A stretch of DNA of 64,000 bases. Source: Heracleum sosnowskyi. Lineage: Eukaryota; Streptophyta; Magnoliopsida; Apiales; Apiaceae. The notes under the pieces were generated by a model that searched no databases, was not told the DNA's origin, and saw only the letters and a list, made by a program, of their open reading frames with translations. The stretch is from positions 1,488,001 through 1,552,000 of the forward strand of contig JAUIZM010000024.1 of the NCBI GenBank assembly GCA_030848705.1, written 5' to 3'. Of this stretch, positions 21,900 through 35,700 are shown piece after piece (the stretch's first letter is position 1; the number at the start of each line of letters is the position of its first letter). The translations under genes were made by a program, and so were the position numbers.

Positions 21900-24800
21900 G
21901 CTCTAAGTGGTTTGGATTGAGAGGAAACCCTAAAATCTAAAAAGTTGGTAATGTGTATATGAAATTAATTGCTTATTCAATAAGTAAATATCTAAGGGCA
22001 AATCAAGTTCATTTTTATTTAAAAAGTCAATAATGAAGCTCTAAATGAATTTCCTGTAAAATAAGTCAAGAATAAAGCTTTACGTGATTTTCATTCATTT
22101 ATTGAGAGTAACCCTAAATCCTAACAAGTCAATGACGAAGCTCACAAGTTTTATCGTTATTCTACATGTAAGTATCTAAGCTCCAAACAAATTTTATGTT
22201 TAAACAAGACAATAAAGAAGCTCTAAATTGATTACTTGTTGAATAAGTCGGGAATAAAGCTTTACGTGATTTTCATTCATTTATTGAGAGTAACCCTAAA
22301 TCCTAACAAAAGTCAATGACGAAGCTCACAAGTTTTATCCTTATTCTACATGTAAGTATCTAAGCTCCAAACAAATTTTATGTTAAAACAAGACAATAAA
22401 GAAGCTCTAAATGGATTACTTGTTGAATAAGTCGGGAATAAAGCTCTAAGTGGTTTGGATTGAGAGGAAACCCTAAAATCTAAAAAGTTGGTAATGTGTA
22501 TATGAAATTAATTGCTTATTCAATAAGTAAATATTCAAGGGTAAATCAAGTTCATTTTTATTTAAAAAGTCAATAATGAAGCTCTAAATGAATTTCTTGT
22601 AAAATAAGTCAAGAATAAAGCTTTACGTGATTTTCATTCATTTATTGAGAGTAACCCTAAATCCTAACAAGTCAATGACGAGGCTCACAAGTTTTATCCT
22701 TATTCTACATGTAAGTATCTAAGCTCCAAGCAAATTTTATGTTTAAACAAGACAATAAAGAATCTCTAAATTGATTACTTGTTGAATAAGTCGGGAATAA
22801 AGCTTCACCTGATTTTCATTCATTTATTGAGAGTAACCCTAAATCCTAACAAGTCAATAACGAGGCTCACAAGTTTTATCCTTATTCTACATGTAAGTAT
22901 CTAAGCTCCAAACAAATTTTATGTTTAAACAAGACAATAAAGAAGCTCTAAATTGATTACTTGTTGAATAAGTCGGGAATAAAGCTCTAAGTGGTTTGGA
23001 TTGAGAGGAAACCCTAAAATCTAAAAAGTTGGTAATGTGTATATGAAATTAATTGCTTATTCAATAAGTAAATATTCAAGGGTAAATCAAGTTCATTTTT
23101 ATTTAAAGAGTCAATAATGAAGCTCTAAATGAATTTCTTGTAAAATAAGTCAAGAATAAAGCTTTACGTGATTTTCATTCATTTATTGAGAGTAACCCTA
23201 AATCCTAACAAGTCAATGACGAGGCTCACAAGTTTTATCCTTATTCTACATGTAAGTATCTAAGCTCCAAGCAAATTTTATGTTTAAACAAGACAATAAA
23301 GAAGCTCTAAATTGATTACTTGTTGAATAAGTCGGGAATAAAGCTTTACGTGATTGTCATTCATTTATTGAGAGTAACCCTAAATCCTAACAAGTCAATG
23401 ACGAAGATCACAAGTTTTATCCTTATTCTACATGTAAGTATCTAAGCTCCAAACAAATTTTATATTTAAACAAGACAATAAAGAAGCTCTAAATTGATTA
23501 CTTGTTGAATAAGTCAGGAATAAAGCTTTACGTGATTTTCATTCATTTATTGAGAGTAACCCTAAATCCTAACAAGTCAATGACGAAGCTCACAAGTTTT
23601 ATCCTTATTCTACATGTAAGTATCTAAGCTCCAAACAAATTTTATGTTTAAACAAGACAATAAAGAAGCTCTAAATGGATTACTTGTTGAATAAGTCAGG
23701 AATAAAGCTTTACGTGATTTTCATTCATTGAGAGTAACCCTAAATCCTAACAAGTCAATGACGAAGCTCACAAGTTTTACCCTTATTCTACATGTAAGTA
23801 TCTAAGCTCCAAACAAATTTTATGTTAAAACAAGACAATAAAGAAGCTCTAAATGGATTACTTGTTGAATAAGTCGGGAATAAAGCTCTAAGTGGTTTGG
23901 ATTGAGAGGAAACCCTAAAATCTAAAAAGTTGGTAATGTGTATATGAAATTAATTGCTTATTCAATAAGTAAATATTCAAGGGTAAATCAAGTTCATTTT
24001 TATTTAAAAAGTCAATAATGAAGCTCTAAATGAATTTCTTGTAAAATAAGTCAAGAATAAAGCTTTACGTGATTTTCATTCATTTATTGAGAGTAACCCT
24101 AAATCCTAACAAGTCAATGACGAGGCTCACAAGTTTTATCCTTATTCTACATGTAAGTATCTAAGCTCCAAGCAAATTTTATGTTTAAACAAGACAATAA
24201 AGAAGCTCTAAATTGATTACTTGTTGAATAAGTCGGGAATAAAGCTTCACCTGAATTTCATTCATTTATTGAGAGTAACCCTAAATCCTAACAAGTCAAT
24301 AACGAGGCTCACAAGTTTTATCCTTATTCTACATGTAAGTATCTAAGCTCCAAACAAATTTTATGTTTAAACAAGACAATAAAGAAGCTCTAAATTGATT
24401 ACTTGTTGAATAAGTCGGGAATAAAGCTTTACATGATTTTCATTCATTTATTGAGAGTAACCCTAAATCCTAACAAGTCAATAACGAAGATCACAAGTTT
24501 TATCCTTATTCTACATGTAAGTATCTAAGCTCCAAACAAATTTTATGTTTAAACAAGACAATAAAGAAGCTCTAAATGGATTACTTGTTGAATAAGTCGG
24601 GAATAAAGCTCTAAGTGGTTTGGATTGAGAGGAAACCCTAAAATCTAAAAAGTTAGTAATGTGTATATGAAATTAATTGCTTATTCAATAAGTAAATATT
24701 CAAGGGTAAATCAAGTTCATTTTTATTTAAAAAGTCAATAATGAAGCTCTAAATGAATTTCTTGTAAAATAAGTCAAGAATAAAACTTTACGTGATTTTC

Positions 24801-27800
24801 ATTCATTTATTGAGAGTAACCCTAAATCCTAACAAGTCAATGACGAGGCTCACAAGTTTTATCCTTATTCTACATGTAAGTATCTAAGCTCCAAACAAAT
24901 TTTATGTTTAAATAAGACAATAAAGAAGCTCTAAATTGATTACTTGTTGAATAAGTCGGGAATAAAGCTTTACGTGATTTTCATTCATTTATTGAGAGTA
25001 ACCCTAAATCCTAACAAGTCAATGACGAAGATCACAAGTTTTATCCTTATTCTACATGTAAGTATCTAAGCTCCAAACAAATTTTATGTTTAAACAAGAC
25101 AATAAAGAAGCTCTAAATGGATTACTTGTTGAATAAGTCGGGAATAAAGCTCTAAGTGGTTTGGATTGAGAGGAAACCCTAAAATCTAAAAAGTTGGTAA
25201 TGTGTATATGAAATTAATTGCTTATTCAATAAGTAAATATCTAAGGGCAAATCAAGTTCATTTTTATTTAAAAAGTCAATAATGAAGCTCTAAATGAATT
25301 TCCTGTAAAATAAGTCAAGAATAAAGCTTTACGTGATTTTCATTCATTTATTGAGAGTAACCCTAAATCCTAACAAGTCAATGACGAGGCTCACAAGTTT
25401 TATCCTTATTCTACATGTAAGTATCTAAGCTCCAAACAAATTTTATGTTTAAACAAGACAATAAAGAAGCTCTAAATTGATTACTTGTTGAATAAGTCGG
25501 GAATAAAGCTCTAAGTGGTTTGGATTGAGAGGAAACCCTAAAATCTAAAAAGTTGGTAATGTGTATATGAAATTAATTGCTTATTCAATAAGTAAATATT
25601 CAAGGGTAAATCAAGTTCATTTTTATTTAAAAAGTCAATAATGAAGCTCTAAATGAATTTCTTGTAAAATAAGTCAAGAATAAAGCTTTACGTGATTTTC
25701 ATTCATTTATTGAGAGTAACCCTAAATCCTAACAAGTCAATGACGAGGCTCACAAGTTTTATCCTTATTCTACATGTAAGTATCTAAGCTCCAAGCAAAT
25801 TTTATGTTTAAACAAGACAATAAAGAAGCTCTAAATTGATTACTTGTTGAATAAGTCGGGAATAAAGCTTCACCTGATTTTCATTCATTTATTGAGAGTA
25901 ACCCTAAATCCTAACAAGTCAATAACGAGGCTCACAAGTTTTATCCTTATTCTACATGTAAGTATCTAAGCTCCAAACAAATTTTATGTTTAAACAAGAC
26001 AATAAAGAAGCTCTAAATTGATTACTTGTTGAATAAGTCGGGAATAAAGCTTTACGTGATTTTCATTCATTTATTGAGAGTAACCCTAAATCCTAACAAG
26101 TCAATGACGAAGATCACAAGTTTTATCCTTATTCTACATGTAAGTATCTAAGCTCCAAACAAATTTTATGTTTAAACAAGACAATAAAGAAGCTCTAAAT
26201 GGATTACTTGTTGAATAAGTCGGGAATAAAGCTCTAAGTGGTTTGGATTGAGAGGAAACCCTAAAATCTAAAAAGTTGGTAATGTGTATATGAAATTAAT
26301 TGCTTATTCAATAAGTAAATATCTAAGGGCAAATCAAGTTCATTTTTATTTAAAAAGTCAATAATGAAGCTCTAAATGAATTTCCTGTAAAATAAGTCAA
26401 GAATAAAGCTTTACGTGATTTTCATTCATTTATTGAGAGTAACCCTAAATCCTAACAAGTCAATGACGAGGCTCACAAGTTTTATCCTTATTCTACATGT
26501 AAGTATCTAAGCTCCAAACAAATTTTATGTTTAAACAAGACAATAAAGAAGCTCTAAATTGATTACTTGTTGAATAAGTCGGGAATAAAGCTCTAAGTGG
26601 TTTGGATTGAGAGGAAACCCTAAAATCTAAAAAGTTGGTAATGTGTATATGAAATTAATTGCTTATTCAATAAGTAAATATTCAAGGGTAAATCAAGTTC
26701 ATTTTTATTTAAAAAGTCAATAATGAAGCTCTAAATGAATTTCTTGTAAAATAAGTCAAGAATAAAGCTTTACGTGATTTTCATTCATTTATTGAGAGTA
26801 ACCCTAAATCCTAACAAGTCAATGACGAGGCTCACAAGTTTTATCCTTATTCTACATGTAAGTATCTAAGCTCCAAGCAAATTTTATGTTTAAACAAGAC
26901 AATAAAGAAGCTCTAAATTGATTACTTGTTGAATAAGTCGGGAATAAAGCTTCACCTGATTTTCATTCATTTATTGAGAGTAACCCTAAATCCTAACAAG
27001 TCAATAACGAGGCTCACAAGTTTTATCCTTATTCTACATGTAAGTATCTAAGCTCCAAACAAATTTTATGTTTAAACAAGACAATAAAGAAGCTCTAAAT
27101 TGATTACTTGTTGAATAAGTCGGGAATAAAGCTTTACGTGATTTTCATTCATTTATTGAGAGTAACCCTAAATCCTAACAAGTCAATGACGAAGATCACA
27201 AGTTTTATCCTTATTCTACATGTAAGTATCTAAGCTCCAAACAAATTTTATGTTTAAACAAGACAAGAATGAAGCTCTAAATGGATTACTTGTTGAATAA
27301 GTCGGGAATAAAGCTCTAAGTGGTTTGGATTGAGAGGAAACCCTAAAATCTAAAAAGTTGGTAATGTGTATATGAAATTAATTGCTTATTCAATAAGTAA
27401 ATATCTAAGGGTAAATCATGTTCATTTTTATTTAAAAAGTCAATAATGAAGATCTAAATGAATTTCTTGTAAAATAAGTCAAGAATAAAGCTTTACGTGA
27501 TTTTCATTCATTTATTGAGAGTAACCCTAAATCCTAACAAGTCAATGACGAGGCTCACAAGTTTTATCCTTATTCTACATGTAAGTATCTAAGCTCCAAA
27601 CAAATTTTATGTTTAAACAAGACAATAAAGAAGCTCTAAATTGATTACTTGTTGAATAAGTCGGGAATAAAGCTTTACGTGATTTTCATTCATTTATTGA
27701 GAGTAACCCTAAATCCTAACAAGTCAATGACGAAGATCACAAGTTTTATCCTTATTCTACATGTAAGTATCTAAGCTCCAAACAAATTTTATGTTTAAAC

Positions 27801-27853
27801 AAGACAATAAAGAAGCTCTAAATGGATTACTTGTTGAATAAGTCGGGAATAAA
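21900..27853 (+). repeat. Block 7, copy 1 of a 5,954-bp segment
   Basis: B starts are 21,900 (543), 22,443 (541), 22,984 (901), 23,885 (723), 24,608 (541), 25,149 (359), 25,508 (723), 26,231 (359), 26,590 (723) and 27,313 (541). Rare marks include TTATCGTTATT (about 22,151), GAATCTCTAAA (about 22,760), a 4-bp deletion near 23,727, TTTATATTTAA (about 23,459), GTCAGGAATAAA (about 23,512 and 23,693), CACCTGAATTT (about 24,248), AAAGTTAGTAA (about 24,649) and AATAAAACTTT (about 24,780). All recur 5,954 bp to the right. The 359+723 pair is itself doubled here (25,149-26,230 and 26,231-27,312, lag 1,082). Confidence 0.96.
23707..23884 (+). repeat. A3 monomer with 4-bp deletion (178 bp)
   Basis: TCATTCATTGAGAG replaces TCATTCATTTATTGAGAG near 23,721-23,734. 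The same deletion is in the partner 29,661-29,838, exactly 5,954 bp away, so it predates the 5,954-bp duplication. The counterpart in the right half (near 61,277) is not deleted. Confidence 0.95.
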
Positions 27854-30800
27854 GCTCTAAGTGGTTTGGATTGAGAGGAAACCCTAAAATCTAAAAAGTT
27901 GGTAATGTGTATATGAAATTAATTGCTTATTCAATAAGTAAATATCTAAGGGCAAATCAAGTTCATTTTTATTTAAAAAGTCAATAATGAAGCTCTAAAT
28001 GAATTTCCTGTAAAATAAGTCAAGAATAAAGCTTTACGTGATTTTCATTCATTTATTGAGAGTAACCCTAAATCCTAACAAGTCAATGACGAAGCTCACA
28101 AGTTTTATCGTTATTCTACATGTAAGTATCTAAGCTCCAAACAAATTTTATGTTTAAACAAGACAATAAAGAAGCTCTAAATTGATTACTTGTTGAATAA
28201 GTCGGGAATAAAGCTTTACGTGATTTTCATTCATTTATTGAGAGTAACCCTAAATCCTAACAAAAGTCAATGACGAAGCTCACAAGTTTTATCCTTATTC
28301 TACATGTAAGTATCTAAGCTCCAAACAAATTTTATGTTAAAACAAGACAATAAAGAAGCTCTAAATGGATTACTTGTTGAATAAGTCGGGAATAAAGCTC
28401 TAAGTGGTTTGGATTGAGAGGAAACCCTAAAATCTAAAAAGTTGGTAATGTGTATATGAAATTAATTGCTTATTCAATAAGTAAATATTCAAGGGTAAAT
28501 CAAGTTCATTTTTATTTAAAAAGTCAATAATGAAGCTCTAAATGAATTTCTTGTAAAATAAGTCAAGAATAAAGCTTTACGTGATTTTCATTCATTTATT
28601 GAGAGTAACCCTAAATCCTAACAAGTCAATGACGAGGCTCACAAGTTTTATCCTTATTCTACATGTAAGTATCTAAGCTCCAAGCAAATTTTATGTTTAA
28701 ACAAGACAATAAAGAATCTCTAAATTGATTACTTGTTGAATAAGTCGGGAATAAAGCTTCACCTGATTTTCATTCATTTATTGAGAGTAACCCTAAATCC
28801 TAACAAGTCAATAACGAGGCTCACAAGTTTTATCCTTATTCTACATGTAAGTATCTAAGCTCCAAACAAATTTTATGTTTAAACAAGACAATAAAGAAGC
28901 TCTAAATTGATTACTTGTTGAATAAGTCGGGAATAAAGCTCTAAGTGGTTTGGATTGAGAGGAAACCCTAAAATCTAAAAAGTTGGTAATGTGTATATGA
29001 AATTAATTGCTTATTCAATAAGTAAATATTCAAGGGTAAATCAAGTTCATTTTTATTTAAAGAGTCAATAATGAAGCTCTAAATGAATTTCTTGTAAAAT
29101 AAGTCAAGAATAAAGCTTTACGTGATTTTCATTCATTTATTGAGAGTAACCCTAAATCCTAACAAGTCAATGACGAGGCTCACAAGTTTTATCCTTATTC
29201 TACATGTAAGTATCTAAGCTCCAAGCAAATTTTATGTTTAAACAAGACAATAAAGAAGCTCTAAATTGATTACTTGTTGAATAAGTCGGGAATAAAGCTT
29301 TACGTGATTGTCATTCATTTATTGAGAGTAACCCTAAATCCTAACAAGTCAATGACGAAGATCACAAGTTTTATCCTTATTCTACATGTAAGTATCTAAG
29401 CTCCAAACAAATTTTATATTTAAACAAGACAATAAAGAAGCTCTAAATTGATTACTTGTTGAATAAGTCAGGAATAAAGCTTTACGTGATTTTCATTCAT
29501 TTATTGAGAGTAACCCTAAATCCTAACAAGTCAATGACGAAGCTCACAAGTTTTATCCTTATTCTACATGTAAGTATCTAAGCTCCAAACAAATTTTATG
29601 TTTAAACAAGACAATAAAGAAGCTCTAAATGGATTACTTGTTGAATAAGTCAGGAATAAAGCTTTACGTGATTTTCATTCATTGAGAGTAACCCTAAATC
29701 CTAACAAGTCAATGACGAAGCTCACAAGTTTTATCCTTATTCTACATGTAAGTATCTAAGCTCCAAACAAATTTTATGTTAAAACAAGACAATAAAGAAG
29801 CTCTAAATGGATTACTTGTTGAATAAGTCGGGAATAAAGCTCTAAGTGGTTTGGATTGAGAGGAAACCCTAAAATCTAAAAAGTTGGTAATGTGTATATG
29901 AAATTAATTGCTTATTCAATAAGTAAATATTCAAGGGTAAATCAAGTTCATTTTTATTTAAAAAGTCAATAATGAAGCTCTAAATGAATTTCTTGTAAAA
30001 TAAGTCAAGAATAAAGCTTTACGTGATTTTCATTCATTTATTGAGAGTAACCCTAAATCCTAACAAGTCAATGACGAGGCTCACAAGTTTTATCCTTATT
30101 CTACATGTAAGTATCTAAGCTCCAAGCAAATTTTATGTTTAAACAAGACAATAAAGAAGCTCTAAATTGATTACTTGTTGAATAAGTCGGGAATAAAGCT
30201 TCACCTGAATTTCATTCATTTATTGAGAGTAACCCTAAATCCTAACAAGTCAATAACGAGGCTCACAAGTTTTATCCTTATTCTACATGTAAGTATCTAA
30301 GCTCCAAACAAATTTTATGTTTAAACAAGACAATAAAGAAGCTCTAAATTGATTACTTGTTGAATAAGTCGGGAATAAAGCTTTACATGATTTTCATTCA
30401 TTTATTGAGAGTAACCCTAAATCCTAACAAGTCAATAACGAAGATCACAAGTTTTATCCTTATTCTACATGTAAGTATCTAAGCTCCAAACAAATTTTAT
30501 GTTTAAACAAGACAATAAAGAAGCTCTAAATGGATTACTTGTTGAATAAGTCGGGAATAAAGCTCTAAGTGGTTTGGATTGAGAGGAAACCCTAAAATCT
30601 AAAAAGTTAGTAATGTGTATATGAAATTAATTGCTTATTCAATAAGTAAATATTCAAGGGTAAATCAAGTTCATTTTTATTTAAAAAGTCAATAATGAAG
30701 CTCTAAATGAATTTCTTGTAAAATAAGTCAAGAATAAAACTTTACGTGATTTTCATTCATTTATTGAGAGTAACCCTAAATCCTAACAAGTCAATGACGA

Positions 30801-32518
30801 GGCTCACAAGTTTTATCCTTATTCTACATGTAAGTATCTAAGCTCCAAACAAATTTTATGTTTAAATAAGACAATAAAGAAGCTCTAAATTGATTACTTG
30901 TTGAATAAGTCGGGAATAAAGCTTTACGTGATTTTCATTCATTTATTGAGAGTAACCCTAAATCCTAACAAGTCAATGACGAAGATCACAAGTTTTATCC
31001 TTATTCTACATGTAAGTATCTAAGCTCCAAACAAATTTTATGTTTAAACAAGACAATAAAGAAGCTCTAAATGGATTACTTGTTGAATAAGTCGGGAATA
31101 AAGCTCTAAGTGGTTTGGATTGAGAGGAAACCCTAAAATCTAAAAAGTTGGTAATGTGTATATGAAATTAATTGCTTATTCAATAAGTAAATATCTAAGG
31201 GCAAATCAAGTTCATTTTTATTTAAAAAGTCAATAATGAAGCTCTAAATGAATTTCCTGTAAAATAAGTCAAGAATAAAGCTTTACGTGATTTTCATTCA
31301 TTTATTGAGAGTAACCCTAAATCCTAACAAGTCAATGACGAGGCTCACAAGTTTTATCCTTATTCTACATGTAAGTATCTAAGCTCCAAACAAATTTTAT
31401 GTTTAAACAAGACAATAAAGAAGCTCTAAATTGATTACTTGTTGAATAAGTCGGGAATAAAGCTCTAAGTGGTTTGGATTGAGAGGAAACCCTAAAATCT
31501 AAAAAGTTGGTAATGTGTATATGAAATTAATTGCTTATTCAATAAGTAAATATTCAAGGGTAAATCAAGTTCATTTTTATTTAAAAAGTCAATAATGAAG
31601 CTCTAAATGAATTTCTTGTAAAATAAGTCAAGAATAAAGCTTTACGTGATTTTCATTCATTTATTGAGAGTAACCCTAAATCCTAACAAGTCAATGACGA
31701 GGCTCACAAGTTTTATCCTTATTCTACATGTAAGTATCTAAGCTCCAAGCAAATTTTATGTTTAAACAAGACAATAAAGAAGCTCTAAATTGATTACTTG
31801 TTGAATAAGTCGGGAATAAAGCTTCACCTGATTTTCATTCATTTATTGAGAGTAACCCTAAATCCTAACAAGTCAATAACGAGGCTCACAAGTTTTATCC
31901 TTATTCTACATGTAAGTATCTAAGCTCCAAACAAATTTTATGTTTAAACAAGACAATAAAGAAGCTCTAAATTGATTACTTGTTGAATAAGTCGGGAATA
32001 AAGCTTTACGTGATTTTCATTCATTTATTGAGAGTAACCCTAAATCCTAACAAGTCAATGACGAAGATCACAAGTTTTATCCTTATTCTACATGTAAGTA
32101 TCTAAGCTCCAAACAAATTTTATGTTTAAACAAGACAAGAATGAAGCTCTAAATGGATTACTTGTTGAATAAGTCGGGAATAAAGCTCTAAGTGGTTTGG
32201 ATTGAGAGGAAACCCTAAAATCTAAAAAGTTGGTAATGTGTATATGAAATTAATTGCTTATTCAATAAGTAAATATCTAAGGGTAAATCATGTTCATTTT
32301 TATTTAAAAAGTCAATAATGAAGCTCTAAATGAATTTCTTGTAAAATAAGTCAAGAATAAAGCTTTACGTGATTTTCATTCATTTATTGAGAGTAACCCT
32401 AAATCCTAACAAGTCAATGACGAGGCTCACAAGTTTTATCCTTATTCTACATGTAAGTATCTAAGCTCCAAACAAATTTTATGTTTAAACAAGACAATAA
32501 AGAAGCTCTAAATTGATT

Positions 32519-32533
32519 ACTTATTGAATAAGT
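32519..32533. other. Perfect 15-bp dyad ACTTATT-G-AATAAGT in a variant A1 monomer
   Basis: A G to A change makes the usual imperfect dyad perfect (7-bp arms). The same change is at 62,516-62,530 and 63,057-63,071 and nowhere else that I noticed. All three are in the A1 that follows a B carrying AAATCATGTTC, so they share descent. Confidence 0.85.
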
Positions 32534-32543
32534 CGGGAATAAA

Positions 32544-32721
32544 GCTTTACGTGATTTTCATTCATTTAAGAGTAACCCTAATTCTAACAAGTCAATGACG
32601 AAGCTCACAAGTTTTATCCTTATTCTACATGTAAGTATCTAAGCTCCAAACAAATTTTATGTTAAAACAAGACAATAAAGAAGCTCTAAATGGATTACTT
32701 GTTGAATAAGTCGGGAATAAA
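32544..32721 (+). repeat. A3 monomer with two deletions (178 bp)
   Basis: CATTTAAGAG lacks 3 bp of CATTTATTGAGAG, and CTAATTCTAAC lacks 1 bp of CTAAATCCTAAC. The 1-bp change is shared with the monomer at 63,082-63,262 (near 63,120). The 3-bp change is private. Confidence 0.94.
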
Positions 32722-35700
32722 GCTCTAAGTGGTTTGGATTGAGAGGAAACCCTAAAATCTAAAAAGTTGGTAATGTGTATATGAAATTAATTGCTTATTC
32801 AATAAGTAAATATTCAAGGGTAAATCAAGTTCATTTTTATTTAAAAAGTCAATAATGAAGCTCTAAATGAATTTCTTGTAAAATAGGTCAAGAATAAAGC
32901 TTTACGTGATTTTCATTCATTTATTGAGAGTAACCCTAAATCCTAACAAGTCAATGACGAGTCTCACAAGTTTTATCCTTATTCTACATGTAAGTATCTA
33001 AGCTCCAAGCAAATTTTATGTTTAAACAAGACAATAAAGAAGCTCTAAATTGATTACTTGTTGAATAAGTCGGGAATAAAGCTTCACCTGATTTTCATTC
33101 ATTTATTGAGAGTAACCCTAAATCCTAACAAGTCAATAACGAGGCTCACAAGTTTTATCCTTATTCTACATGTAAGTATCTAAGCTCCAAACAAATTTTA
33201 TGTTTAAACAAGACAATAAAGAAGCTCTAAATTGATTACTTGTTGAATAAGTCGGGAATAAAGCTTTACGTGATTTTCATTCATTTATTGAGAGTAACCC
33301 TAAATCCTAACAAGTCAATAACGAAGATCACAAGTTTTATCCTTATTCTACATGTAAGTATCTAAGCTCCAAACAAATTTTATGTTAAAACAAGACAATA
33401 AAGAAGCTCTAAATGGATTACTTGTTGAATAAGTCGGGAATAAAGCTCTAAGTGGTTTGGATTGAGAGGAAACCCTAAAATCTAAAAAGTTGGTAATGTG
33501 TATATGAAATTAATTGCTTATTCAATAAGTAAATATTCAAGGGTAAATCAAGTTCATTTTTATTTAAAAAGTCAATAATGAAGCTCTAAATGAATTTCTT
33601 GTAAAATAAGTCAAGAATAAAGCTTTACGTGATTTTCATTCATTTATTGAGAGTAACCCTAAATCCTAACAAGTCAATGACGAGGCTCACAAGTTTTATC
33701 CTTATTCTACATGTAAGTATCTAAGCTCCAAGCAAATTTTATGTTTAAACAAGACAATAAAGAAGCTCTAAATTGATTACTTGTTGAATAAGTCGGGAAT
33801 AAAGCTTCACCTGATTTTCATTCATTTATTGAGAGTAACCCTAAATCCTAACAAGTCAATAACGAGGCTCACAAGTTTTATCCTTATTCTACATGTAAGT
33901 ATCTAAGCTCCAAACAAATTTTATGTTTAAACAAGACAATAAAGAAGCTCTAAATTGATTACTTGTTGAATAAGTCGGGAATAAAGCTTTACGTGATTTT
34001 CATTCATTTATTGAGAGTAACCCTAAATCCTAACAAGTCAATAACGAAGATCACAAGTTTTATCCTTATTCTACATGTAAGTATCTAAGCTCCAAACAAA
34101 TTTTATGTTAAAACAAGACAATAAAGAAGCTCTAAATGGATTACTTGTTGAATAAGTCGGGAATAAAGCTCTAAGTGGTTTGGATTGAGAGGAAACCCTA
34201 AAATCTAAAAAGTTGGTAATGTGTATATGAAATTAATTGCTTATTCAATAAGTAAATATTCAAGGGTAAATCAAGTTCATTTTTATTTAAAAAGTCAATA
34301 ATGAAGCTCTAAATGAATTTCTTGTAAAATAAGTCAAGAATAAAGCTTTACGTGATTTTCATTCATTTATTGAGAGTAACCCTAAATCCTAACAAGTCAA
34401 TGACGAGGCTCACAAGTTTATCCTTATTCTACATGTAAGTATCTAAGCTCCAAGCAAATTTTATGTTTAAACAAGACAATAAAGAAGCTCTAAATTGATT
34501 ACTTGTTGAATAAGTCGGGAATAAAGCTTCACCTGATTTTCATTCATTTATTGAGAGTAACCCTAAATCCTAACAAGTCAATAACGAGGCTCACAAGTTT
34601 TATCCTTATTCTACATGTAAGTATCTAAGCTCCAAACAAATTTTATGTTTAAACAAGACAATAAAGAAGCTCTAAATTGATTACTTGTTGAATAAGTCGG
34701 GAATAAAGCTTTACGTGATTTTCATTCATTTATTGAGAGTAACCCTAAATCCTAACAAGTCAATGACGAAGCTCACAAGTTTTATCCTTATTCTACATGT
34801 AAGTATCTAAGCTCCAAACAAATTTTATGTTAAAACAAGACAATAAAGAAGCTCTAAATGGATTACTTGTTGAATAAGTCGGGAATAAAGCTCTAAGTGG
34901 TTTGGATTGAGAGGAAACCCTAAAATCTAAAAAGTTGGTAATGTGTATATGAAATTAATTGCTTATTCAATAAGTAAATATTCAAGGGTAAATCAAGTTC
35001 ATTTTTATTTAAAAAGTCAATAATGAAGCTCTAAATGAATTTCTTGTAAAATAAGTCAAGAATAAAGCTTTACGTGATTTTCATTCATTTATTGAGAGTA
35101 ACCCTAAATCCTAACAAGTCAATGACGAGGCTCACAAGTTTTATCCTTATTCTACATGGAAGTATCTAAGCTCCAAGCAAATTTTATGTTTAAACAAGAC
35201 AATAAAGAAGCTCTAAATTGATTACTTGTTGAATAAGTCGGGAATAAAGCTTCACCTGATTTTCATTCATTTATTGAGAGTAACCCTAAATCCTAACAAG
35301 TCAATAACGAGGCTCACAAGTTTTATCCTTATTCTACATGTAAGTATCTAAGCTCCAAACAAATTTTATGTTTAAACAAGACAATAAAGAAGCTCTAAAT
35401 TGATTACTTGTTGAATAAGTCGGGAATAAAGCTTTACGTGATTTTCATTCATTTATTGAGAGTAACCCTAAATCCTAACAAGTCAATGACGAAGATCACA
35501 AGTTTTATCCTTATTCTACATGTAAGTATCTAAGCTCCAAACAAATTTTATGTTTAAACAAGACAATAAAGAAGCTCTAAATGGATTACTTGTTGAATAA
35601 GTCGGGAATAAAGCTCTAAGTGGTTTGGATTGAGAGGAAACCCTAAAATCAAAAAAGTTGGTAATGTGTATATGAAATTAATTGCTTATTCAATAAGTAA

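Larger units (their letters stand above)
27854..32721 (+). repeat. Block 7, copy 2 of the 5,954-bp segment (lacks 1,082 bp)
   Basis: B starts are 27,854 (543), 28,397 (541), 28,938 (901), 29,839 (723), 30,562 (541), 31,103 (359), 31,462 (723) and 32,185 (537). Up to 32,184 each start is 5,954 bp from its partner in copy 1. After that the 359+723 pair is present once instead of twice. The mark ACAAGAATGAAGC near 32,134 pairs with 27,262 at a lag of 4,872, which is 5,954 minus 1,082. Differences between copies are few (for example C at 23,780 against T at 29,734), so the duplication is young compared with the array. Confidence 0.96.

Noticed and set aside
21900..32721. Assembly artefact as the explanation for the near-identical 5,954-bp copies
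   Set aside because: The copies differ by private single-base changes and by a 1,082-bp unit, which a collapsed or falsely doubled contig would not show. Reads were not available, so this stays a check rather than a proof.
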